From assembly GCA_913051545.1 (NCBI GenBank), contig CAJXCD010000002.1:88220-152219 (forward strand): a stretch of 64,000 nucleotides of DNA, in the 5' to 3' direction. Positions 43,668 to 51,722 of the stretch are shown here, in pieces; within the stretch, counting starts at the first letter, position 1; each line of letters opens with the position of its first letter. A model generated the notes under the pieces. The model ran no database searches. It had not been told where the DNA came from and saw nothing but the letters and a program-made list of their open reading frames with translations. Both the position numbers and the translations under genes were made by a program. This DNA is from an uncultured Chloroflexota bacterium (GTDB taxonomy: Bacteria > Chloroflexota > Dehalococcoidia > Lucifugimonadales > CAJXCD01).

Positions 43668-44099
43668 TTATTCTGGATCAAATCTAACGACAGGTATTAT
43701 ACGTGTGGTTCGTTTTTTGTAATTCTTAAAACCAGGATGGCATTTGACCAGACTGTCCCATGCTTGTGTTCGTTCTGGTTCGGAAGTTACATGTGCGATT
43801 GCACTAAGGTGTTTACGGTTTACTAAAATTGTCACTTCAGGGTTCAAACTCAAATTCAGGAACCAACTCGGATGATTATCGTTCCCTCCAAATGATGCGG
43901 CACTGTAGTAATTTCCATTGTGTTCCACATACAGTAGAGGATTATCTCTATAACGCCCTGTTCGTCTTCCTTTGGTAGACAAGAGCAGCATATTTAGGCC
44001 AATAAGCCTGTACATTAGCCTACCGCCGCTTTTACGTAATACCAGACCGTGGAAGCGACCGAACCATACTATTAGTTTGAAACGTAACTGTGCAAACAT
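43668..44099 (-). CDS. F420-dependent (Ddn/DUF385-type) nitroreductase-like protein
   Basis: A 143-residue split-barrel flavin/deazaflavin reductase. The features LLLSTKGRRTGRYRDNPLLYVE, YYSAASFGGNDNHPSWFLNL and NPEVTILVNRK are the hallmark of the deazaflavin (F420)-dependent nitroreductase family. It suggests the organism uses coenzyme F420, as actinobacteria and some Chloroflexi do, although no F420 synthesis gene is here. ATG at 44099. Confidence 0.85.
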   Translation of the reverse strand: MFAQLRFKLIVWFGRFHGLVLRKSGGRLMYRLIGLNMLLLSTKGRRTGRYRDNPLLYVEHNGNYYSAASFGGNDNHPSWFLNLSLNPEVTILVNRKHLSAIAHVTSEPERTQAWDSLVKCHPGFKNYKKRTTRIIPVVRFDPE

Positions 44100-44158
44100 T
44101 GTATTGGCTATTTACAAATACTTGTCGATGTTTTTATCGTAACTATAGAGCAATTTTT

Positions 44159-45040
44159 CTATGCTTCCACTACCTCAATTTTGCCGTCAATTGCAACTGT
44201 TTTGTAGCCGTTTTTACCGTCAGTCATATTACTAAATTTCATCCATTCGTCAATCCAGAATTGCCTGGTACTATTATTTGAAGGGTTATCTAACCATTCG
44301 TCTGGCACTCTTTTTTTTGGGTTCCATGGAGTATTGGAATTATCACGTTCTGTCATAAATTCTTTAGCTTCGGAGATAGTTGCAGCGACTTCCTGGGGAG
44401 TTTTAGGGTAATTGCGGTATACGAGGGTGCAGTGATGTCTATCAGAAGACCCTCCGACGCTGGCGTGGTAAATGCGCATGTCGAATGCTACAACGTCGCC
44501 AGGCGTTGATTTACACACAAAGCCTGGAATGGACTCAATCACTTTGGTATCCTCAGCCTGATCATTGTTTAATCGCACCCACGCGTACCTAAGTGGTGGC
44601 TTTTTATCCAGATCGTCGAACCAGGGACGCTTATGGGATCCTGGGATAACCCTTAATGCTCCAGTATTAGCATCCACTGGTTGAAGATAGATAGCAAATT
44701 TTACGCCGTATCCCTCGTATGATCCAGCGTCGTAGTGCCAGTAAGTGTTTCCTACATATCTGTTCGCATCAGCACCATGGACTAGTACTTCTCCATACAT
44801 TTGTTTTGCAGCGTCTAGGAACCGGTGATCTTCTAAAAGGGAAGCATAAAACGGGGTGGTACTGCCCATCATATTAAAGTTTTGAGTCTTTAAACCTGTA
44901 AATTTTTCGTAGTTTGATGCTTCTGCAGCTTTAGTATCGAATTCCTTTTGAATAACTTTCAGTTCTTCTTGTGAAAACACGTTTTTCATAACTACAAATC
45001 CGAAAGTATTAAACTGATACAACTGGTCTGCGTTGAGCAA
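44159..45040 (-). CDS. Phytanoyl-CoA dioxygenase (PhyH) family protein 2
   Basis: A Fe(II)/2-oxoglutarate oxygenase of 293 residues. The metal triad is His102 and Asp104 (YWHYDAGS) and His192 (IYHASVGG), with Arg201 as candidate co-substrate ligand; GALRVIPGSHKRP is the typical PhyH core. The longest frame would start at 45091, but TTG at 45040 has GGAAAA upstream and lines up with the start of the third paralogue (DQLYQFNTFGF matches EQIAQFDTFGF). It is more similar to the copy at 53877 than to that at 33288. Confidence 0.88.
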   Translation of the reverse strand: MLNADQLYQFNTFGFVVMKNVFSQEELKVIQKEFDTKAAEASNYEKFTGLKTQNFNMMGSTTPFYASLLEDHRFLDAAKQMYGEVLVHGADANRYVGNTYWHYDAGSYEGYGVKFAIYLQPVDANTGALRVIPGSHKRPWFDDLDKKPPLRYAWVRLNNDQAEDTKVIESIPGFVCKSTPGDVVAFDMRIYHASVGGSSDRHHCTLVYRNYPKTPQEVAATISEAKEFMTERDNSNTPWNPKKRVPDEWLDNPSNNSTRQFWIDEWMKFSNMTDGKNGYKTVAIDGKIEVVEA

Positions 45041-45141
45041 TGTATTTTCCTTTTTGAAGGTCTGTATTTTCGGAAATGAAATACAGTACAAAAACGATAT
45101 TGATTAAACTACCATTTCATGAGGTGTAATTACAAATACTC

Positions 45142-45792
45142 TCAAGACAAATTATCTTCAGCGTTCCTGATTTCCTGCGGGGCATTCAAGTTTTTTCCAA
45201 AGACAGCAAGATTTATATCCAGATCATAACTGTCATAGTTGCCAAATTTTTCAAGTAGTTCAATTACGCGTTCTCTAAGCGCGTATCTTTTAACTTCATC
45301 AGCTAAATTATCATTATAGTCTTGGACCTCTACCGAACTTTCAGTGGCATGTCGATGGGATAAGATCTGCTTTATTGGCACGACCCATCTGGCCTCTCTC
45401 ACAGTAAGTCTCTCTTTTCGGTTAAATTCTATATCAGCCTGAACTTCAAGAATAATTGGTAAATCCTCTTTAGCTATATTATGTGGTTCTTGCATCCACA
45501 GATTTAGACTCCAGGGTGAATCGAGAGGTCTATTTTCGTTTAGGTTGTCCCTCAGTGGTTTAACTATCGCATTTATGGACTGACGACTTGGAATAGAGTC
45601 TGATAAGTCTGGGTTTTCTAGAATTATATTACGCTCGATTGCACTAGCAGAAAGACCTCTGCCGCTCTCGCCTTCTCGCACGAGACGCATAAATGAGTTT
45701 CGAATCTCCATCCTTACTTCATTTGTTACCCTGCGCCCGCGTCCATCCTTTTCCAAGTGTTTTCCAGAAATACCATCTATGTTACCGGCCAT
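45142..45792 (-). CDS. Putative DNA-binding (helix-turn-helix) protein
   Basis: A 216-residue basic-to-acidic soluble protein, not in a family I know. Near residues 45-90 SASAIERNI with PSRQSINAIVKPL looks like a helix-turn-helix with a recognition helix, preceded by a helical charged region. ATG with GGAGA 8 bases upstream. It is divergent from the HNH-type gene at 45973, with the two 15-bp direct repeats in between, so it may regulate that promoter. Function inferred only. Confidence 0.5.
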   Translation of the reverse strand: MAGNIDGISGKHLEKDGRGRRVTNEVRMEIRNSFMRLVREGESGRGLSASAIERNIILENPDLSDSIPSRQSINAIVKPLRDNLNENRPLDSPWSLNLWMQEPHNIAKEDLPIILEVQADIEFNRKERLTVREARWVVPIKQILSHRHATESSVEVQDYNDNLADEVKRYALRERVIELLEKFGNYDSYDLDINLAVFGKNLNAPQEIRNAEDNLS

Positions 45793-45893
45793 GCAGGATA
45801 TCTCCGTCGTTATATCGTATTTGTAATGTCATGTATGTTGGTGTTCTTATCTAGTTATTATTACGGACTTGTACTATTTGTTATATATATGAT

Positions 45894-45928
45894 ATAGTTT
45901 TCTATAATTCAAAATAGTTTTCTATAAT
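45894..45928. repeat. Two 15-bp direct repeats spaced 20 bp
   Basis: ATAGTTTTCTATAAT occurs at 45894-45908 and again at 45914-45928, exactly 20 bases apart (two helical turns, so both sites face the same side). Each copy ends in TATAAT, so the region is also a candidate promoter. It is in the AT-rich 180-base gap between divergent genes, 45-79 bases before the HNH-type start. Confidence 0.6.
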
Positions 45929-45972
45929 AAAATAGGAATAATGATAAAGCAAGGGGTAAAGGAGGTTATATA

Positions 45973-46368
45973 ATGAAAAAAAATATCGGTCGGACGTGCG
46001 AGTTATGCGGTTCTATTACCCGCCCTGAAGTTGATCATGTAAATGGCAATCATAATGACAATAGTTTTGGGAACCATATGGTTTTATGTAAGGATTGCCA
46101 GATGCAAAAGACCCGTATGGGTAACGACGAATTCTTGGCATATCTTAACGTTGTGAAGACTTACCCTGAAATTATGGGAACAATACGGAATTCTTCTGAC
46201 GAATGGATGACACAACTCAAAGATGCAGGACAGTTTAAGCGACCGTCTGATTACCAGATGAGTTTCTACGGAGTTTCTTCTGATGACAGTCACCTATATA
46301 CCAGGTATACAAAAGAGGAAATCACGAGATTATTAGATGAGTTTCGTTCTTCTGGGGGGTTTAATTAG
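45973..46368 (+). CDS. HNH-type zinc-finger protein
   Basis: A 131-residue protein with an HNH fold: two zinc-binding pairs, CELCG and CKDC, surround VDHVNGNHNDNSFGNHMVLC, with the His/Asn/His arrangement of HNH nucleases. The C-terminal half is unrelated and could bind DNA or a partner. A very strong SD (AAAGGAGG) lies 7 bases before the ATG. It may be a DNA nuclease of a mobile element or a regulator; there is no phage or restriction context beyond the divergent HTH-like gene. Confidence 0.72.
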   Translation: MKKNIGRTCELCGSITRPEVDHVNGNHNDNSFGNHMVLCKDCQMQKTRMGNDEFLAYLNVVKTYPEIMGTIRNSSDEWMTQLKDAGQFKRPSDYQMSFYGVSSDDSHLYTRYTKEEITRLLDEFRSSGGFN

Positions 46369-46496
46369 CTTGGATGTATTTGGGGTTATATCTATAAATT
46401 CGGAATGGAAGTATTTAATAAATATGAGACACTATAAATAATGTAGGAGGTTAATCCTGCCGATTCTAGAACTTATAGGTGGGGGAGGTGTGGATA

Positions 46497-47405
46497 TTAG
46501 ATTATCCAACCTAGTTCTAGTAGCGCTTCTTTGGCGGCTTTGACCTGAGATTCGCTCGGTGCTAGCGATGGAAGTCTAGGTTTGCCCATGGGGTGTCCCA
46601 TGGCTTCCAAAAGTATTCTGGAACTTCGTGTGCCTGCCCTGTCAAATACATCCTTTGTTCTTGTGATCATTTTTTCTGCGCGGTCATAATTACCTGATTT
46701 TAAAAGCTGTAGCAATTCGATGTCGTATTTGGGGTAAGCACATACAAATTCACTGATATATCCATGTCCACCATTCTTGAAAGTTCCTACGTAATCTCCG
46801 TAATTGTCTATAACATTGAAAATATTGGAAAATTTGCTCATCTCGTGGAAATCTTCCCCGGGTGGCACGCTCCATTTAATTGCAACTAATCGTTCCAGAT
46901 CCTTCATTCGCAGCATTGTTTCTGCTGTTACATATTCGTTTTCAGGAGAAAAGCAAAACCACCAGGTGTTATAAATCATTATTCCTATGTCTATTGCATC
47001 TGATATAGCACTGAAATGGCGAATGTTACCGTCTTGATCCATATGATGGAAAAATGGTAAGTCTATTTGAAGTCCTACTGCTCCTAGGTCTTGGGCTTTT
47101 TTTGCATCTTCTATAGTATGCATAGTGTCTTTTGATTTAAGGGCACATAGGACCGTGGCATCGGGACCAGCGGAATTTACAACTGTGCGAAGTAGGTGTG
47201 GCCATTCATCGTCACTGAGATCAGGACCGGATCCTACGGCAGATGCTACTTTAAAAGCAGTTGTTTTTGTGCCTAAACCCTGTTCGACCCACCATTGAGT
47301 CATATCGGACATTCTTGATAGGTCAAGCTTATAGTCATTATCGAATGCAGTGGGTATAGGCGCTGGTGTTCCCTGGATCATATCTTTTAACTCGTTACGG
47401 TCCAA
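46497..47405 (-). CDS. DHDPS/NAL-family aldolase or dehydratase 2
   Basis: A 302-residue DHDPS-superfamily TIM barrel. Tyr145 (IMIYNTWWF) and Lys177 (VAIKWSVPPG) give an intact Schiff-base apparatus. The N-terminal half is close to paralogues 39496 and 48512 (RMSDMTQWWVEQGL, LSDDEWPHLLRTVV). The start is TTG at 47405, backed by GGAGA 6 bases upstream. Substrate unknown; it points away from the next paralogue at 47507. Confidence 0.85.
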   Translation of the reverse strand: MDRNELKDMIQGTPAPIPTAFDNDYKLDLSRMSDMTQWWVEQGLGTKTTAFKVASAVGSGPDLSDDEWPHLLRTVVNSAGPDATVLCALKSKDTMHTIEDAKKAQDLGAVGLQIDLPFFHHMDQDGNIRHFSAISDAIDIGIMIYNTWWFCFSPENEYVTAETMLRMKDLERLVAIKWSVPPGEDFHEMSKFSNIFNVIDNYGDYVGTFKNGGHGYISEFVCAYPKYDIELLQLLKSGNYDRAEKMITRTKDVFDRAGTRSSRILLEAMGHPMGKPRLPSLAPSESQVKAAKEALLELGWII

Positions 47406-47506
47406 TTTCGATCTCCTTTACTGACCTATTCATTATTTGCGTTGGCCAGTATATCCTAATTTAATGGTATATACTCATTCAAATAATTAATCTCGAGGTT
47501 ATTAAT

Positions 47507-48427
47507 GTGACTGATTTAGTCGCTTTGAGGCAGTCTATTGCCGGTGTACATAATTATATGCCCACGCCGTTTTTGTCTGATTTTAGTCTTGATCTAGATG
47601 GAATGAGGAATAATGTCGCGTTTCACGCAGATGATTTTCATCAGGACATGATTATTACTGTTGGCGCAGTTTATGGTGAAGGTGACACCTTGGATTTAGA
47701 GGAGCATAAGGACTGTGTTTCTGCAGCTGTTGATGGGGCTCAAGGGAAAATCCACGTTAATGCTGGAGTTGTTGGGGGTTATGGAATGCAGAAACGTATG
47801 GCCCGTAATGCTGAAGAAGCTGGAGCCGATTCCTTAATAGTATTTTCCCCTTTTCGTCCAAATCAAGATCATGTCAAGGAGGAAATGGTTTATTCATACA
47901 TTAAAGAGTTGTCAGAAACTGTAAGTATAGGAATAATTGTTTTCCCAATGTCTGATAGTAAGATATGGTCGACAATTTTGGAGAAGGTGGCGGTGTTAAA
48001 GAATGTAGTAGGTTTTCTACCTGCAAACAATGATATAGGGAATAGGGTTAATTCTCTGGTTCCAGATAGGTACGTTTGGTTAGCAGAGAATGAAGATAAT
48101 GCCATTCGGTCATTCCCGCATGGTTGTAGTGCGTACACGACAGCAGTTTCATCATTAGTACCTAAGGCCTCTTATGATTTTTGGAAGTGTGGTATAGACG
48201 GTGATGAAGATAAAATGATGAAAGTGTTTAAACGTGATATTGAACCGATATTGAAGATACGTCAGGTTAAGAATGGTGGGATAAGCGGTATAAAGATTGC
48301 TCTTGAAATGCTAGGTAGGTCAGGAGGTACTCTTAGGCCTCCACGTACGCCAGTTAATCAATCAGATGTAGATATTATACGAGGCATCCTATCTTCACAT
48401 CCTGAGGTTAGGGATTTGCTCACTTAG
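47507..48427 (+). CDS. DHDPS-family paralogue lacking the catalytic Lys and Tyr
   Basis: A 306-residue TIM-barrel member with the family frame (VGAVYGEGDTLDLEEHKDCV, RPPRTPVNQSDV) but changed active site: where others have VAIKW it has VVGFLPANND, so the Schiff-base Lys is Leu171, and the Tyr of Y-N-T is Phe146 (IIVFPMSD). No frameshift or stop is seen, and codon use is normal, so it is not an obvious pseudogene. It may be a binding/regulatory pseudoenzyme or use other chemistry. GTG start with GAGG 9 bases upstream. Confidence 0.8.
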   Translation: MTDLVALRQSIAGVHNYMPTPFLSDFSLDLDGMRNNVAFHADDFHQDMIITVGAVYGEGDTLDLEEHKDCVSAAVDGAQGKIHVNAGVVGGYGMQKRMARNAEEAGADSLIVFSPFRPNQDHVKEEMVYSYIKELSETVSIGIIVFPMSDSKIWSTILEKVAVLKNVVGFLPANNDIGNRVNSLVPDRYVWLAENEDNAIRSFPHGCSAYTTAVSSLVPKASYDFWKCGIDGDEDKMMKVFKRDIEPILKIRQVKNGGISGIKIALEMLGRSGGTLRPPRTPVNQSDVDIIRGILSSHPEVRDLLT

Positions 48428-48452
48428 GTTAGGATATACATTTCTAAAGTCA

Positions 48453-48480
48453 GGCCATCTGCAGCATGCTGCAGATGGCC
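48453..48480. terminator. Perfect palindrome between convergent genes
   Basis: GGCCATCTGCAG (48453-48464) pairs with CTGCAGATGGCC (48469-48480), leaving a 4-base loop CATG that is itself palindromic. The GC-rich 12-bp stem lies between the 3' ends of convergent genes (48427 plus strand, 48512 minus strand), as expected for a bidirectional terminator. T-runs after it are short, so it may stop transcripts mainly as a hairpin or protect their 3' ends. Confidence 0.6.
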
Positions 48481-48511
48481 TTCTGGTATCAACACTTAAA
48501 AGTTTTGAGCC

Positions 48512-49459
48512 TTATACGGGCCAACCGAAAGACTTCATCAGTTCTTTTAAGCTACTGATGTCATTTTCACTTACTGGTTGAGATGGAGGCCTTGATGACC
48601 CTACAGGGTGTCCCATTGCCGCCATCATTGCCTTCTTAAATCTGGCCTGTCCACCAGAATCATCAAGATTTCTACTTGCCCACCAATTTTCCAATCCACC
48701 CTCTACCTGGTACCAGAGTTTTTCGGCTTCTTCATATTCCCCATTTTCCATCAAGTCCCATACGTGTAATTCATGCGGGGGATATATTTCTGCTGTGTGG
48801 TTAATGTGACCTCTACCACCATTCTTATGACCTTCTATTGGTCCGTGACAGCAGTTCACAATAATGTTGAACACATCATTGAGTTCAAACACCTCTTCAA
48901 ATTTTCCGGGAACCTTTCTGTCTTCAGGTGGAGGACTCCACTTGATCGCAACTACATTTTCAAAATCAACCATTTTTCGGAATCCATCTACTGAAACGGA
49001 ACCACCAGCCATTCCATGGGTGTTGTATATCATTATCCCAATGTCTGTGGCGTTAGATAGGTCTTCAAAAAATCTAAGGTTGTCATCTTCCGTTGGACTA
49101 TTGAGCGCTGGAGTCGTAACCTGATTAGCAATAATTCCTAGATCTTGAGCAATTTTTGCATCTTCAATAGCCCTCACAGTATCTTTGTAGGATATAGCTC
49201 CCATGACTGGCACCCTTCCTTGAGCGGCTTGTACCACTGTATGAAGAAGTGTCGGCCATTCGGAGTCCCGTAATTGAGGTCCTTCTCCCATTGCGGCGCC
49301 GACTTTAATGACTGATTTGCCGTTAACCAAGCCCATGTCTATCCACCATTGAGTAACCTCGTACATCCTTCCATAATCTACCCTGAAATTATAGTCAAAT
49401 GGTGTAGCTACAGTTGCAAAGGGCCCTTGAAGCAGTTTACGTGTCTGTTCTCTATCCAT
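48512..49459 (-). CDS. DHDPS/NAL-family aldolase or dehydratase 3
   Basis: A 315-residue member with intact Tyr145 (IMIYNTHGM) and Lys173 (VAIKWSPPPE). QARFKKAMMAAMGHPVGSSRPP near the end matches the copy at 39496, which marks these two as close paralogues. The frame is open to 49507, but the ATG at 49459 with AGAGGAG upstream is the sound start. It is followed after the palindrome by a convergent paralogue. Confidence 0.86.
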   Translation of the reverse strand: MDREQTRKLLQGPFATVATPFDYNFRVDYGRMYEVTQWWIDMGLVNGKSVIKVGAAMGEGPQLRDSEWPTLLHTVVQAAQGRVPVMGAISYKDTVRAIEDAKIAQDLGIIANQVTTPALNSPTEDDNLRFFEDLSNATDIGIMIYNTHGMAGGSVSVDGFRKMVDFENVVAIKWSPPPEDRKVPGKFEEVFELNDVFNIIVNCCHGPIEGHKNGGRGHINHTAEIYPPHELHVWDLMENGEYEEAEKLWYQVEGGLENWWASRNLDDSGGQARFKKAMMAAMGHPVGSSRPPSQPVSENDISSLKELMKSFGWPV

Positions 49460-49611
49460 GACTCCTCTTTCCTGTTTACAAACATATTTTTCGGCGGTAC
49501 AGAACATCCAAATACCGACAAACGGTTGTATGGTTATCCTTCTTAATTATTTAATTATAACGCCGTTGCTTATACTATCATTCAAACAAGCAAAAAATGA
49601 AGATACAGGTA

Positions 49612-50406
49612 TTATCTTCCCAGTAAATTTGCAAGTTTTTCTACCTGATCACGGCAGTAATCAAATATCACTTCTACATCGGTTCCAAGGCAGAAATCCT
49701 TTACACCCATATCCATGTAATACTGTGCTTGCTCAAATTTTTGAATTTCTACCCGAGGTGTTATCCCCATTCTAAGTGCTGTTTGTATCATTTGACTTTC
49801 GGCATCTTTCACTTTGGCACTTTCCCATTCGCCAGGAGAACCTATACTCATTGAGTAATCAGCTTTCCCAAACTGGACCATATCCACACCTTTTACCGAA
49901 AGTACCTCCTCCAGTCTTTCTATAGCAGAGCGTTTTTCAATAGTCAGTGCCACAATTCCCTGTTCCAGAGATTCCACGTATTCAGGTGATCCTGGGTGAA
50001 CCACGTATCCTACATCTCGCCGCATACCCACTCCTGCTATTCCTCCGGTTTCTGGAGTTTCTGCCCTCGATGATGCTACGACTTCTGCCGCATCTTCAGG
50101 AGTACGTATGTCTGCGAAGATCAGGTTCTGTATACCAGATCCAATCGCCCTTATTGCTAGGAACGTTCTCGGCTGTTGTTCGATTTTCATCATTGCTGAC
50201 ATATCATCAAATAGATCTACTGCTCTACCGAAATTTTCCAGGGTGTATAGATCATATGGCGCGTAGTCTCCTTGAAATTCTACATAATCGATTACTCCGC
50301 TATGTCCTATTACTTCCACCAATCCGGGCCATATTGAAAGCACTCTCATGCCAAAGGTTGGTTTCCCTTCATTAAGTAACTTTCGTAGGACATTTTTCTG
50401 CTTCAT
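49612..50406 (-). CDS. HpcH/HpaI-type aldolase
   Basis: A class II metal-dependent aldolase of 264 residues, cleaving or forming 2-keto-3-deoxy acids (e.g. 2-keto-3-deoxyglucarate or 4-hydroxy-2-oxoheptanedioate). Conserved parts: VEFQGDYAPYDLYTLENFGR, AIGSGIQNLIFADIRTPEDA, MRRDVGYVVHP and FGKADYSMSIGSPGEW. The open frame continues to 50424 (TTG), but the ATG at 50406 has AGGAG 8 bases before it. It overlaps no neighbour in this form; the MFS gene lies 14 bases upstream on the same strand. Confidence 0.85.
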   Translation of the reverse strand: MKQKNVLRKLLNEGKPTFGMRVLSIWPGLVEVIGHSGVIDYVEFQGDYAPYDLYTLENFGRAVDLFDDMSAMMKIEQQPRTFLAIRAIGSGIQNLIFADIRTPEDAAEVVASSRAETPETGGIAGVGMRRDVGYVVHPGSPEYVESLEQGIVALTIEKRSAIERLEEVLSVKGVDMVQFGKADYSMSIGSPGEWESAKVKDAESQMIQTALRMGITPRVEIQKFEQAQYYMDMGVKDFCLGTDVEVIFDYCRDQVEKLANLLGR

Positions 50407-50420
50407 TATCTGTTCTCCTG

Positions 50421-51638
50421 TCAAATAGTTTTTCGAAATCTGATAGGTAATAAAACGACTGAAGCGGCTAAGGCTGTGATGGCAGCGTACCAGAAAGCAC
50501 TTTCAATTCCCGAATTAGTTACTAGATATCCAGCTAAAATAGGAGATCCGAGAATTACAGGTTGGCTTAATAGTCCCATCACTCCCATAGTGCTAGCCTG
50601 AACCTGCTTGGGCGCCACGTCCATTATGGCGGTCTGGGTCATGTTAAGAATAGGATAAAAAAACATTCCGAGCATGCCTACTATTATCCCTAGGAGAGCA
50701 CCCGTAGGCGCGATTACGATTCCAGCGTACAGAATGCCCATCATCGCATAACTTGGAACCAATATCGATTTACGGCCTATCTGATCGGATAGTATTCCCA
50801 TTACTGGTTGAGAAACAATTCCCATTAGGTAAAGCAGTGACAGGTATATACCCAGAGCAAAAGCAGAATACCCTAAAGATTCCTTGATATATATCGGGAA
50901 GAAGGCGAGTATGCTAAGTTGTCCCATTTTAATTAATGTATTAGACAACATAATAGTCAGTACTTGGCTGTCCTGAAACATTTCCCAGATGCCTGAGGTA
51001 TATGATTTTAGCGTAGTTTTACCATCGTCAATCTTTTTCATCAGCGGTAATCCACGCCATAAAATTACTGCAACAATGATTGCGGGGATAAGGTGTAATT
51101 CAAGGACAATTTTCCAGCTGAAAGTTAGTATGATTGCTCCTACCACTACTGGACCAATCGCATCTCCCATACTTGCTCCAACTCCGTGTATTGAAAGAGC
51201 AACTCCTCTGCGACTTGAAAATTGCAGCGATAGTGCTCGCATCGCTGCAGGATGCCACAGTGCTGTTCCTAGACCTACCATGCCTGCTCCTACTAGAGTC
51301 CATGTGTATGATGGAGACAAACCGATGATAAAAAAGGCGATGCCATAGCTTAATACGGCACTGGCAACTATAATTGCTCCTCTGCGGCTGAAGGAATCTG
51401 CCAGAAAACCTGAGACTATGTAGAAAAATCCATTCACCCCCATCTGTACTGTCACAATGCTTCCAACTTGAATATTGGTCAACATCAGATCTTCTTTTAT
51501 AAAAGGAAGAGACAGTGATAGTAGGTTGGTGTACCAGTGTATGACTAGGTGACCAGCTGTAATTGTTACGAGGAATGCCAATTCAGATCTGTTTACGTCA
51601 GAAGTCCAGCGCCGAAGTGGCTTAGTTAGCGGTATCAT
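50421..51638 (-). CDS. MFS transporter, fosmidomycin-resistance (Fsr)-like
   Basis: A 405-residue major facilitator with about 12 TM helices. HWYTNLLSLSLPFIKEDL near helix 1-2 and ALWHPAAMRALSLQF followed by RRGVALSIHGVGASMGDAIGPVVVG in helices 4-5 are those of Fsr-type efflux proteins and related carboxylate carriers. In this catabolic setting it may carry the aldolase substrate or product. It is 14 bases upstream of the HpcH/HpaI gene, probably cotranscribed. Confidence 0.85.
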   Translation of the reverse strand: MIPLTKPLRRWTSDVNRSELAFLVTITAGHLVIHWYTNLLSLSLPFIKEDLMLTNIQVGSIVTVQMGVNGFFYIVSGFLADSFSRRGAIIVASAVLSYGIAFFIIGLSPSYTWTLVGAGMVGLGTALWHPAAMRALSLQFSSRRGVALSIHGVGASMGDAIGPVVVGAIILTFSWKIVLELHLIPAIIVAVILWRGLPLMKKIDDGKTTLKSYTSGIWEMFQDSQVLTIMLSNTLIKMGQLSILAFFPIYIKESLGYSAFALGIYLSLLYLMGIVSQPVMGILSDQIGRKSILVPSYAMMGILYAGIVIAPTGALLGIIVGMLGMFFYPILNMTQTAIMDVAPKQVQASTMGVMGLLSQPVILGSPILAGYLVTNSGIESAFWYAAITALAASVVLLPIRFRKTI

Positions 51639-51722
51639 GGCGTTTCAGTTGGTAATATAAATAGTGTTTCAAGATACTTCTTTAGTAGTTAATAATACTT
51701 GATAGACTATTGTGAGAATATT

